Source: Hypericum androsaemum
Taxonomy: Eukaryota > Streptophyta > Magnoliopsida > Malpighiales > Hypericaceae
Length of the DNA stretch: 64,000 nucleotides
Assembly: GCA_963995505.1 (NCBI GenBank)
Contig: OZ023181.1
Coordinates: 5,741,487 to 5,805,486 of the forward strand
Direction of reading: 5' to 3'
A model generated the notes under the pieces. That model was not told the DNA's origin. It saw nothing but the letters and a program-made list of their open reading frames with translations, and ran no database searches. The position numbers and the translations under genes are program-made. Below, one piece after another: positions 20,935 to 32,333 of the stretch; the first letter of the stretch is position 1, and the number at the start of each line of letters is the position of its first letter.

Positions 20935-23190
20935 AATCAATGCAAAACAAGATATCAAAGTTTTCGGGAGACATACCTAATTACCTTTGTTGGATAAATA
21001 TACCTAATTACCTATTGGTAATTTTAATTACTTGAATAAAAAATGTTGCGTTGGAAACCTATGAAATGTGTATTGTTCGAAACTTATAAATTTTGTATTA
21101 CAGAAGCAACTAAAACCCACCCAGGGATCCTAATTAGTAGTTAATTGCCCCATGTGTCAGTATCGTAAAAGAAAAGTAACATCTGGTTAGGCCCATAATT
21201 TTTTTCAATCTATTCGAACATTATCAAAACCTAAATTAAATCTAAATTTTTTATCGTTTAGATGAAAATTTTGAGCGTTATCAACTAGTTTGTAGTTATA
21301 TGTGTTGATTGTTATTTTTATTTAACGCAAAACAAGTAACACAGATATCAAAGTTTTTTAGAGATGTACCTAATTTGACATTGGTAATTTGGATACTTAA
21401 AAAAGTTTTCCGTTGGAAACCTATGAACTGTGTATTGTCGAAACTTATAAATTTTTGTATTAAAGAAGCAACTAAATTCAACCTGATTATCCTGATTAGT
21501 AGTTAATTGTCTTCATGACAATATCGTAAAAGAAAAGTAACACCAGGGTAGGCCCCTATTTTTTCAATCTATTCGAACATTATCAAAATCTAAACTAAAT
21601 TTAAATTTTTTATCATTTAGATGTGTTATTTGTAGTTGCATGTGTTAATTATTATTGTTAATCAACACAAAACAAGTGACACATATATCAAAGTTTTCGG
21701 GAAACTAATTACCTATTGGTAATTTCCTATTGGAAATTTGGATTACTTGAAGAAAAAATGTTGCGTTGGAAATTTATGAATTGTGTATTGTCAAAACTTA
21801 TAAATTTTTGTATAAGAGAGCTTCACCATCGTTCCTTTTTTTTGTTTATACCATAATTCAATCTGGGTATGACTTTTGAAAGACGACAAACATCTTTCAA
21901 CAAGTATTCAAGAGTTTTTAATCCTCAATAACTCGAACTGAAGACTTATTTAAACTTCTTATCAGTTGATATAAATATTTGTTAGCTCTTTGCTTTAAAA
22001 TTAGGCCAAAAGAAATGCATCGATAATAATCTAAAGGCATATCTGGATTGGATTAATAATTCAGACAGTAAAAACACTTGATTAGTATCTTGCGTGGAAG
22101 CATTGTCGTTAAGGATACTTTAGGAGTAAACAATGTTGATTTGCTGTGTCAGTAGTCAATACCCACAAAAGCGACTTTTGCTTACATAGAATAATCGTAG
22201 AGTGCACAATTAAAAAAATTCATGGAACTTAATTGGTGATGTGTGTGTGTTTTTTTTAAATTTGCTTGGTAGCTAAGCAATGATGCAGATCCTGTAGAGG
22301 AGCCTAGTAGGTGATGAATCCCTTGTATAAATTTTTTCAACTTTAAAAAATTAAGGACGAGCATCGTCTGATTTTTCAATAAGAATTAAAACCAAAATTT
22401 TTTAAGAGAATCAAAGTTTGGAATGACTCTAAATATTAAAGATAAGCACCATCACTATCAGACCAAATTAAAGTAATAATATTTTTAATAATATTTTTTA
22501 TTTGTACGACATTAATCTAAAATTTAAGAGAATCCAAGTTATATTTTCAGTTCAAGACACTCCTTTCATTTCATATGGAAATTATTTTGAAATCAAACAT
22601 TGTGAGGCAACACATATATGATTTGAGAATGATTTTTTCCAAAAAATTTGAATTTGAATTTTTTTTAATCAATCTCTAACTACCCCATATTTTATTATTC
22701 ATATCTTTTCAATTCAGAGGTGTGCAAGAAAATGAAAGAATGTGATGGTGGTTATAAGTGTAATTAAGCCTTTGAAAATAATGCTTAGATCACATGGTCA
22801 CCTAATGCTGATCGTGGAGAACACCTGGAGTCTGACTTTGGAGAACTTCTAAAATACTTTTTCCTGTTTGATAACTAATCTTGTAATATTAGAAATTTCT
22901 CAAATAGAGGCCCTTTTGAAAATTTTCTAAACCACAATAAACTTAAGATCCCAGTTTAGCTGATATAATCTTCAAATATTATTTCTAATCACCCCGGATA
23001 GCATATGAAGAGCGAATAAAAGTTCGACAATGTGAGCCACATGCTATCCAAAATATGAAAATACCATGTCAAAAGTCGTTGCATTGAAAATTCGACTTTT
23101 TTTGTGTATATCAAATATTCATCATCCAGACTAATCTAGGTTCGAGTCGGATATGATATTTGCAACTACTATTTAACATGGTTGCATTTA

Positions 23191-23648
23191 GGGGTGAGCA
23201 TTCGGATCATCCGTATCCGAACTATTCCAAATATCCGAAGTAGTAGTTTTAGTATTCAAGTCCAAACTCTCTACTATCCAATATCCATTTTTTTCGGATA
23301 CAGAGAAAAATAATCCAAACTATCCATTTTCTCTCCAATGTTCAAACAAAATCCAACAATCTATCAACTAATTACATTCTTGATGCTGCAACAAAATCAG
23401 TTAAAAGATCCACCGGTAGGTTTTGTGCACTGTGGTTTTTTATGGGCTTTTATTTTTTTGTGGGCTTAAGGAGATTTATAAATTTGAGATATTTGAAATA
23501 ACAATTTTATTATTCATATATGTATTCGAGTCCGAAAATTTTATTTTGAATAATTCAAGTACGAGTCAGATCTCAAAATTATTTGAATCCGAAAAAAATT
23601 CGGATATCAGATATGAATAACAGATAACATATTTTTTGCTCATCTGTA
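23191..23648. mobile_element. possible decayed DNA transposon fragment rich in ATCCGA words
   Basis: The left edge GGGGTGAGCA and right edge TGCTCATCTG are roughly inverted. The interior is dense in TCCGAA/TTCGGA words such as ATTCGGATCATCCG. I could not find a flanking target duplication, so the boundaries and class are uncertain. Confidence 0.3.
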
Positions 23649-25607
23649 TTACGTTCTCAAGATTCGAACTCGAAATCTCTTGATTAAGCTAGAATAATAT
23701 AGTTGATCTAATTTTTGATTGGTTTGAAATTTTACATATTGGCCAAACAGGAAATTTAAATAGAAATTATATCCACCAAAATATGGTGCGGCGGGAAAAT
23801 AAATGATTAATTTCTCCTTTTGATGAACTTTCCTAGAAGGATGATTTATGATTCCTAATAATGAACAGATGAATTATTTAAAGTTGTCTGATAATAGAAG
23901 CCGTAAACACCGGGAAATGGGCCCCTCCTGTCTTCGCTAACCATTTCAAAGGTACGGCGCCGTATGCCAGCGGTTTGCCTCTTCAAAGTGTACGACCGTA
24001 GCCGTAGCGTATATTTAATAATTTCTACACAAAACCCTCCCAGGATAATTTAAAGTAAGCAGCTTACCATATGAATTGAATAAACGACCTCACGGTCCTC
24101 ACCAGTTATGCTCGATTAGTAAAAGTTGTTTTGGTTTAATCTAATACAACCGTGTTAAAGGGTCGATATGGCTATTTATCGTAGTTCTTCTGATAGAACC
24201 TCGACTAATTTTCAGATATTAGGTAGTTTAAACAAATCGTTGGAACCATTAACGAATTGAACATGCTACACCACTCAACTAATCCCCTCATAAATCTTAA
24301 GGGAACCCCTTGAACTTTTTTTAAAAATGTTCTTTTTCCTTTGTACAATTCCCACTTGGCTAATAATGGTAATACAGGAAAATATGATTAGATAACATAC
24401 GGAAAGATTGATCGTCGGTCGTAATGTATATATTTTTTAGAATGGTCGTTATGTTATGTATATTAGTTGACAACTTTAACAAGTTGATGTATTCTTGGGA
24501 TTGGAGAAATTAATGATGATCTTTACATAAAATGGCAACTCTCCTCTCGATGTACCAGTAACTAGTATCGAAAAATACATCAATGTTAAATATTTGTTTA
24601 CAAAATTATCATTTTCTAAAAGTTTTATCGGCCCGAAATTGAATTAATCATTCAAATATAAGGTAGTATAAACAAAAAGCTAACAAACAAGACCAACAAA
24701 TAGTTTTATCAACCGATAGGAAAATAATATCACTTAACTAAAGTGTCTTTATTTCAAACTTCTGGAAATTTGGAAGAGTTTTGATACCATTTAAAAATTC
24801 TATCTGACTTGAATTTGAATTAGTCGATCCATTATGAATTCAAATATTATAAAGTATACCAAAAACTAAGTGAAGGATTTAAAACATATGATTCACATTC
24901 ATATAGACATAAATCTGCAATACGAACATATTCATATCAAGTCATATGACGTAAAATACCTGTTGTACCACAAAGACTTCACAATATTCTTCGTCTTCAC
25001 AGGTTCGTCAAAAGATTGTAATGAAAACTCGTCATTGGCTCGTCCTAGCTCACATATTCGGAGCTATAATTTAATTTCACAGCCTAAATGCTCAGGGACT
25101 TTGAGAGAGATTCGGACGTCTACATTCGTGTCTGTAAGCCTTTTGCTTGTGTTATGTACACGTACACATTCATGTATCACATTCACGTGCCAATTCCATG
25201 GATTACAACACTTTCTATAGAACTCGGGAAGATGCTATCCAATTGTCCGTCATAAACTCACATGTAACTGTTCGGACTCTATGGCTTCTTCCCACTAATT
25301 TGAGAGGTTACAAAATTCATGAGCTCGTTTATGAATCCATAATTATAATAATTGTGGGTGTAATTCCAACACTAACAGTGATCCAGTTCCTCCACCATTG
25401 CGAACCTCAGTGAAATTCTGACATCTTATTAGTTATTGGGAGAACCCAAGTACTTTCTTTTGGATCCAGGAAACGGCTTTCAGATATCTTTTTTTTCCTT
25501 TTGGAAGATATATGAGCGAAACAACAATAATAGAAGAGAATCTCTCTACATTACGCCTAAAAAAAGATGAGCTTACACCAATATACCCAAACTATTAGAT
25601 TCTAATA

Positions 25608-26900
25608 ATGAATAAAGAAACACTTGTTATTGGGGATGATGGTAAGAACGAGTTGGGAGTGATTTTTGGTGGGTTCGATAATCTGACAAAATTGGGTTAC
25701 CTTCCCTCCTCGGAAGCTGGTACATTATCCTTTGCCAAAAATACTGTTGAGACTAGATGTGGTTGTGCTTGGGGGCAGCATGTGGGGTCGGGGGATGCAC
25801 ACCCACCTCTCCAAATTTGTTGGTTCCAATGTTCTCCTTCTGTTCCTGGCACACCCGCCTCTCCAAATTTGTTGGTCCCAATGTTCTCCTTATGTTCCTG
25901 ACACAGTTGATAAAGTGAGGGTTCCATCACCAGTAGCCATCATGGATGCTGGTTCTATCTCTCCCACGTGCGTGACAGAGTCTCAATTTTCTCCCCATGC
26001 TGCCCTCGATTTGGCTCTTCTTTGGCCACGTATGCGGAGCAACTAAACCAAGATAACAAGATGGATTTGCATCAAGTCCCATTTGCCCTTCTACTGGTAA
26101 CGTGGTTGAAGTGTATTCAGTTACTCCAAAAGTGGTGCATCGTACTTCTAAGCGTATTAGAAAGCCAACAACCAGGGCATTATATTCTCAATAAAAAAGA
26201 AGGCTTCTATTCAAACTAAAACCATCCTCTTGCGAGGTCTCTTAGCTCAGGCAAACCATACGATCAAATCTCTTACCCCCTAACCTCCTAAAGTTGATCT
26301 TGAACAAAGACTGGCTGAGAGGGCAACAATTACTTGGGAGGTGGCACAGCGTATTGGTACGGAATGAGATGGAGAGTTAGTGACAGTTCTAAATATTGTT
26401 AAGCAGACTGCTGTAAAGCTAACAAGTTTGGGGGTTTCGGAGCCCCAATGATCATATGCTCATGGAATTATGGGATGCCATCTCCCTTACCAAAAAGAGT
26501 GCGGCCAGGAGGCTAGTGTGGAAGGAGGATATTGGTTATCTTATGGTACAGGCATCAAGATGGAGTATTTGGACGCAAGGAAAGCTTGGCTTCACATGCT
26601 GCTTTTCTTGGTCCACTGAAAATTATTTTGCCATTAGGATGTGTCTCCGGTGGTACGGCGGGGGAGTTTTTGATGGTCTTCATGGAGCTATGGAAGGGTT
26701 TGGTCAATGATGACATGATCAAGAAGGTGTGGTTCGCATTATTTGGTGCAATTCTTTTCTCTCTTTTTTGGAAATTTGGTGCAATTCTTTATGGAATTTT
26801 GAAAAATTCCATAAAAAATTGCACCAAATTTCCAAAAAAAAATGCACAAAATAAAGAATTGCACCAATTCTTTATTGAATTCGGTTGACTAGAATTCATG
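25608..26900 (+). mobile_element. decayed retroelement-like fragment (possibly LINE)
   Basis: Broken plus-strand frames include VVHRTSKRIRKPTTRALYSQ and, from about 26450, MIICSWNYGMPSP, which resembles the MI-x-SWNxRG start of LINE endonuclease ORFs after a degenerate ORF1 end. Stops and frame changes are frequent. A roughly 50-bp direct duplication (CTCCAAATTTGTTGGT...) sits at about 25808-25905. The assignment is tentative. Confidence 0.25.
26764..26839. repeat. perfect-looking foldback (hairpin) with ~37-bp arms
   Basis: The left arm 26764-26800 and right arm 26802-26839 are near-exact reverse complements built on GGAAATTTGGTGCAATT and a central GGAATTTT/AAAATTCC. Partial GGTGCAATTCTTT copies also occur just outside. 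It could be the core of a small MITE. Confidence 0.75.
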
Positions 26901-27506
26901 CCTTTTTTCTAGGGTGAGCGATGCTTCAGTGAAATTCTTACTCATACTATTCGTCTATGTTTCTATGAGTAAGTTGATGGTCGATTTTGATCTTTAAGAT
27001 TATGGGATTAACAATGTATATTCCAAGTAGTATGGTAATATTATTATACTATTTAATGTAAATATTGAGATATATATAAAATTAATCAATAAAAAATAAT
27101 AATGAATAAAATTAAGGGCCGTCGCTCGTTTATATGAAAAAAGAGAGGAGAGAACCTCTCTTTGAATCCAAGCTTCTCTCTCGCTCATCTCATCTCCTCT
27201 TTTGGATCCCTTCAACTCCACTCCTTCCCTTCCTACCTCTGCACTTGACACTTGTAGCTTCCATCCAGAACTAAAATACCAAACTTAGGTAGTTGCCTTA
27301 ACTCTACACTCTCTCTCTCTCTCTCTCTACTCACTTCACTTGTCTTCCGTAGATGTTACGGTACTCGGAGATTTAGAACAATAAAGTCTGTCACTTTCTA
27401 TAATCTTCTCTTCCACTACTAATTAGGCTGGTCATAATCACATCCCAGTAGCTCCATTGACCCTCTTGCTTAGGACCCATCTGCCTTTTTCCCAAGCTAC
27501 CAAAGT

Positions 27507-27528
27507 TCTCTCTCTCTCTCTCTCTCTC
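27507..27528 (+). repeat. CT microsatellite in the presumed leader of the LRR kinase gene
   Basis: A (CT)n run lies about 130 bp upstream of the ATG at 27651, with a second at 27309-27328. Pyrimidine-rich CT repeats are common in plant promoters and 5' UTRs. Confidence 0.7.
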
Positions 27529-27650
27529 CCTTTACTTTCTTATCTCTTCCTCGCCCATTTTCCCTGTGGGGGGTTCTTGGTTCTTTCTGGGTTCTGGGTC
27601 CATGAACTCTTCTTCTGGGTCTTGAAAGTGAAGTGTTTGGATAAGAAAAG

Positions 27651-30600
27651 ATGAGGCCAGGAAGCACATTTCAGTTCCTTCTAGGTGTTATCTTTTTGGT
27701 TCTTTTGGTGCCCTCTCATTGCTTTCCTCAAGATGAAGGTATGCACTCTCCAAGTTTGTGTTTTTCAGATCTTGTTTTTGTGGGGCATCTTCAAGATTGT
27801 GTCTTTACTTGAGGAATGCTGTTAATAATTGAAGATTCATTGTTATAATGCTTTTTAGTGCACTTAAAGGGCAAGATTTAGGTGGCTGAGCTTGGTTGTA
27901 GTGAAGTTTCAGTTCCTGAGGCAGATACTTGCTAATGTTATCTTTTCTTGGTTGCCTAGTTGGAAAATAATGGACTTTATGATGTGATCCGAGGACAATT
28001 ATAAGAATGGGGTTTCGTTTTTGGGTCATGGATAATGAGAATTGCAGTGGTGGAGATTTGGTTTAACTGAGTGGAGTTTTGGGAATTGAACAGTTTGGGC
28101 TCTGACGACGTTCAAGGAAGCTATATATGAAGACCCGAATCCTGTTTTATCCAACTGGAACGCCTTAGATGGAGATCCCTGCAATTGGTATGGCGTAATA
28201 TGTTCGTTTGCTCGAGATCATGTTGTGAGGATGTAAGTCCTGTTACCAGTACTTGGGAGTTTTTCGGTTTTGACATTTCAATGGTCGTGTTTACTAGATG
28301 GTAAGTTCATGGTTTTTCAACGTGTTACATTTTGCAGAAACATAACAGGTGCATCTTTACGGGGTTTCCTTGCCCCAGAATTGAGCCAAATCAAATACCT
28401 GCAACAACTGTATGTTCTTTCCTCTTTGTGCTTCGACATGGGTTTTGCTTCTACTTGACGCATTGTCTCTAAAGAAAGATTTTCTTTATGTTGATTCTTT
28501 CCAGAATCTTGCATGGAAATAATTTGATTGGTATAATACCAAAAGAACTAGGAGTCTTGAAGTACCTCGAGGTCTTGGATTTGGGAGCTAATCAATTGAC
28601 TGGTCCGATTCCCTTGGAGATTACAAACCTGACCCGTCTGGTCAAAATGTAAACGTTTCACTCTGTGGCTTTTACTTGGTGTACGTTAGTGATATTGCAA
28701 TATTTTTTACCATTATCTTTTGACTTGCTGTGTAATACAGTAACCTGCAGCGCAATGGGTTGACGGGTAGCCTACCTTCCGAGCTCGGTGAGTTGAAGCA
28801 TCTTGAGGAACTTCGTCTTGATAGAAACAGACTTCAGGGGATGGTACCTGCTAGCACCGTTTCAAATTCAACACCCCACATACGTGGAATGTAAGTTGAT
28901 AATTTTAGTTTGAAGCAATTATATACGACATTGATTCAAATTATTCTTCAGATGCATTTTTCAGAATCTCTTGCTTGCCTAATTGAAAGGTTCGAATTGA
29001 TTTCCTATTGTTATTAAGTCAACGAAACCTGTATTCCAAGATGCCGAAGTTACCAAGTTCTTTACCTTCCTAACCTAGTACGACTTTTGTGGTGTGACGG
29101 GCTATGAATCAAATGCCTTTTTATCTTTGGATGGAGTCTGAACCAGTTCCTTGTCAACTCCTAATATTCAGTAGAGCTGGGAAGCCATTTATTTAGCTTG
29201 CATTTTCATTGTCTGGTGAAATCAAGATATACATTGACAAGTACTTTTAGAAGAACCATTCTTTTCCGATGACCTTTATCTGAGCCTTCCTATGCTCCCT
29301 GAGTGGTTCGAACCTCTGATAACAACCGGAGGAACAATCAGTCCTGCATTGACTTTCACATCTGTGCCTTTCATTTGGTCTGACATTGCTGCATATAAAC
29401 TTGCTTTTGCTTCAGGTATGCTTCTCGCACAGATTCAACTGGTCTATGTCGTGCATCTAAGCTAAAGGTGGCAGATTTGTCATATAACTTCTTTGTCGGG
29501 AGTATACCCAAGTGCTTGGAGTTTCTTCCTAGGTATATCTCTCACGGCGTCTCATACTGCCTTTGGTTGTTTCTATTGGTTGACTTTTTCCTCATTTGAT
29601 GGTACGCAGTAAGAGCTTTCAAGGGAACTGCTTAGAGGACACAGATCCTGTACAGCGGACTCCTGCACAATGTGGTATGTTCTCAGTCTGTCTGACTTTT
29701 TGTGAGTGCACAACGTCCTCGAAAAATATGCCAAACCAGTATTTTCAAAGTGAAATCAATCACCCGAAATATGTCTACTCCGAGCTCACTTCAATCCCAA
29801 TCTACTTTCTGTTTAGAAAGTCCCACATTCTTCAATGAACTGTTGTCTGCGCCGATGTTTTAGAAAGTCCCACATCCTTCAACGAACTGTTGTCTGCGCC
29901 GATGTTCAATCCCGATTTTGGTTGACAATTTGAGTTGCCAATTATAAACTTAAAATTGCATTCCCTTCTAGGTGTTTCCCCTCCCCCTCCCGATACTCAT
30001 CAAACAACCAAGTCCAAGAACCGGTCCACTGAAGCTGTGTCCAAGCATCATCAAGGGACAGCAAAACCGACCTGGCTTTTGGTTCTGGAAATAGTTACCG
30101 GAACCCTGGTTGGGTCTCTTTTGCTTGTCGCCGCTCTAACATTTGTCAGGGGATGCAATAACAAATCTGCCATCATAATGCCGTGGAAAAAGTCATCGAG
30201 TCAGAAGGACCATGTGGCTGTGTATGTAGGTAAGCATGTTTGCTAACTGCTCTTACTGTGATAGGCAGTGTTGTCTTCCAAGAATTCGTTCCGTAACATC
30301 ATTTTCGTCCACGGCTGTCCAGATTCTGAGATGCTGAAGGACATAGTCAGATTTGGCAGGCAGGAACTTGAAGTAGCCTGCGAAGATTTCAGCAACATTA
30401 TCGGTTCATCTCCAGACAGCCTGGTTTATAAAGGAACCATGAAAGGAGGGCCTGAAATTGCTGTTATATCCCTTTGCATCAAGGAAGAACACTGGACTGG
30501 ATATCTTCAACTCTATTTTCAGAGAGAGGTATAACATGATCAGTACCTGATGGCATCTTTTAGTTAACATGCCGGCCTCTATGGGCTAAGACATGGATGT

Positions 30601-31624
30601 CCTTATGATAGGTGGCAGATCTGGCAAGATTGAATCACGAGAATACTGGAAAGTTACTTGGATATTGTGAGGAAAGCAATCCATTCTCAAGGATGTTAGT
30701 TTTCGAGTATGCGTCAAATGGGACATTGTGCGAGCATCTCCACTGTAAGTCAAGTTTGAGTGGCATCCATGTTTATCTTGTTTTCTTTCTCAACTTGGAA
30801 GACAGCTGTTTTTAGCTGAAATCATTACATGCAGACGGGGAAGGCTGCCATTTCTCGTGGACAAGACGTATGAAAATTGCTTTAGGCATCGCTCGTGGAC
30901 TCAAGTACCTTCACACGGAACTTGATCCTCCATTTACCATATCAGATCTGAATTCCAGCGCGGTGTATCTTACAGATGACTTTTCTCCCAAGGTTCGATT
31001 TTATTGCTTTTAACATTCTCAGACATTGTGTTTGGTTCAGATTGCTTGCTTTCTACTGATACTAGACCAATGTCTGTTTCAGCTGCTAGATTTTGAAAGC
31101 TGGAAAAGCATTCTTGCAAGATCGCAGAAGAATTCGGGCTCCATAGGAAGCCAAGGCGCGATTTGCGTCCTTCCGAGTTCCATCGAGGGGCGCATTCTCG
31201 ATATCCAAGGAAACATTTATTCTTTCGGTGTCCTCTTGCTCGAATTGATCAGTGGGAGACCCCCTTACAGCAAGGAGAAGGGAAGCTTGGTAGATTGGGT
31301 AAACTCTCTGACCGGAAATTCGCGCTCATTTTCCTCCCGAGTAGTACTCTAATTTCTTTGTTTCTCCATGCTACACAGGCTAAGGACTATCTTGAATTGC
31401 CAGAAGTGATGTCTTATCTGGTGGATCCCCAGCTCAAAAATTTCAGATACGAGGACCTTCAAGCGATATGCGAAGCAGTAGGCCTCTGCATCGATCCGGA
31501 CCCTGCGAAGCGGCCGTCCATGGATGAACTATGTGACATGTTGGAGACCAGGGTCGACACGTCCATGTCCATAGACTTCAAGGCGCCTTCTTTGGCCTGG
31601 GCGGAGCTTGCATTATCATCGTGA
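27651..31624 (+). CDS. LRR receptor-like kinase with degenerate kinase domain (At1g63430/At5g41180 type)
   Basis: Thirteen exons join without a break: 27651-27738, 28094-28232, 28338-28409, 28505-28648, 28741-28890, 29416-29532, 29610-29674, 29972-30229, 30323-30528, 30612-30744, 30835-30992, 31083-31298 and 31379-31624, giving 663 residues. Order: a signal peptide (1-25, hydrophobic LLGVIFLVLLV); an LRR N-cap (WALTTFKEAIYEDPNPVLSN); about four LRRs (ILHGNNLIGIIPKELG and others); a juxtamembrane SPPPPD segment; a transmembrane helix (WLLVLEIVTGTLVG, about 295-318); and a kinase-like domain. Catalytic motifs are changed: the HRDLKxxN position reads FTISDLNSSAVYL and DFG reads DFE, so it is probably a pseudokinase, as in the Arabidopsis homologues. 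It likely works at the plasma membrane as a co-receptor or scaffold; the ligand is unknown. It is convergent with NOB1. Confidence 0.93.
29812..29907 (+). repeat. 47-bp tandem duplication in an intron of the LRR kinase gene
   Basis: Two copies of TAGAAAGTCCCACATTCTTC... through GTCTGCGCCGATGTT occur 47 bp apart, differing at two visible positions. They lie in the seventh intron and have no obvious effect on splicing. Confidence 0.85.
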
Positions 31625-32333
31625 TACAGTCGAAGCTAACACACTGTAAATCAAACACAATCAATACAGTTTAACTCGTTTTGACCATTTTCTCTCGTGT
31701 TCTGTTAATGGCCCTTGTATATTGATTTCATGCTAGAGCATAAAAGAGTGTCGAGATTACCGCGCTGATAGTTAAGACTTTGGTGAGCTTGTTTAGTTAA
31801 GACTCTGGTGAGCTTGTTTACAATTGTTGAGAATCTACCATATAGCGTGTTGATTTTGTGCTAGTCGTTATACATTTAACAAAGACACCGTATGTCACGT
31901 GCTCTATTCTAATTGTAACAGTAATGTGAGACAAGTTCTCAGGGGAGCAAAATTTTCTTCAGATTTATGGCAATTCTCAAACGTGTGTGGTTATTCTTCT
32001 AAGAATATTCGTACCATTTTCATCAGATTTTTCAAGTCCATCGTCGGATTTGATGAAGTAATCATCCCATCACTTAAATTGGCCCAATTAAAAATACCGG
32101 CACTCAAGCTTAGTTGGGAGTAAGAAAGTTCTTTTGTACGACCTTCCCAAAAGAAAATAATTGGATATATAAATTGCTCATTTAACATATAAAAAAGATA
32201 ATAAAAAAACCAGCAGTCACAGACCAATAAGATAGATCTCATCTATGCTCTCAAACTGTAGCAATTATACATCCAGGAGAAAGGGAAACTCATCAATTGA
32301 ACAAAATTGGTCAGGTTTTAACAACAACCACTG
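31625..32333. other. convergent intergenic spacer
   Basis: This holds the 3' UTRs of the LRR kinase and NOB1 genes. A 27-bp tandem repeat (AGTTAAGACTTTGGTGAGCTTGTTT, given here only as its consensus start AGTTAAGACT) occurs at about 31768-31820. Nothing else stands out. Confidence 0.6.

Larger units (their letters stand above)
10730..21835. repeat. degenerate ~360-bp tandem array, interrupted by three insertions
   Basis: The same ordered set of motifs recurs: TAGTTAATTGTCC, then CGAACATTATCAAAACC, ATCAACGCAAAACAAGT, TTTGGATTACTTGAAGAAAA, TTGCGTTGGAAACCTATGAA and TGTATTGTCGAAACTTATAA. The GGATTACTT-type landmark lies near 10974, 19813, 21023, 21388 and 21742; the last three show a spacing of 354-365 bp. 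Removing the MULE, the solo LTR and the short element brings the earlier copies back to similar spacing. About five units are present, diverged by point changes and small indels. The repeat has no coding capacity and its origin is unknown. Confidence 0.75.
21836..27308. other. AT-rich intergenic region, mostly unrecognisable
   Basis: No gene can be supported. Open frames of 60-118 codons here have no domain signature and are interrupted in every frame. Three weak structures inside are listed separately: a TATCCGA-rich block, a LINE-like fragment and a foldback. Confidence 0.5.
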
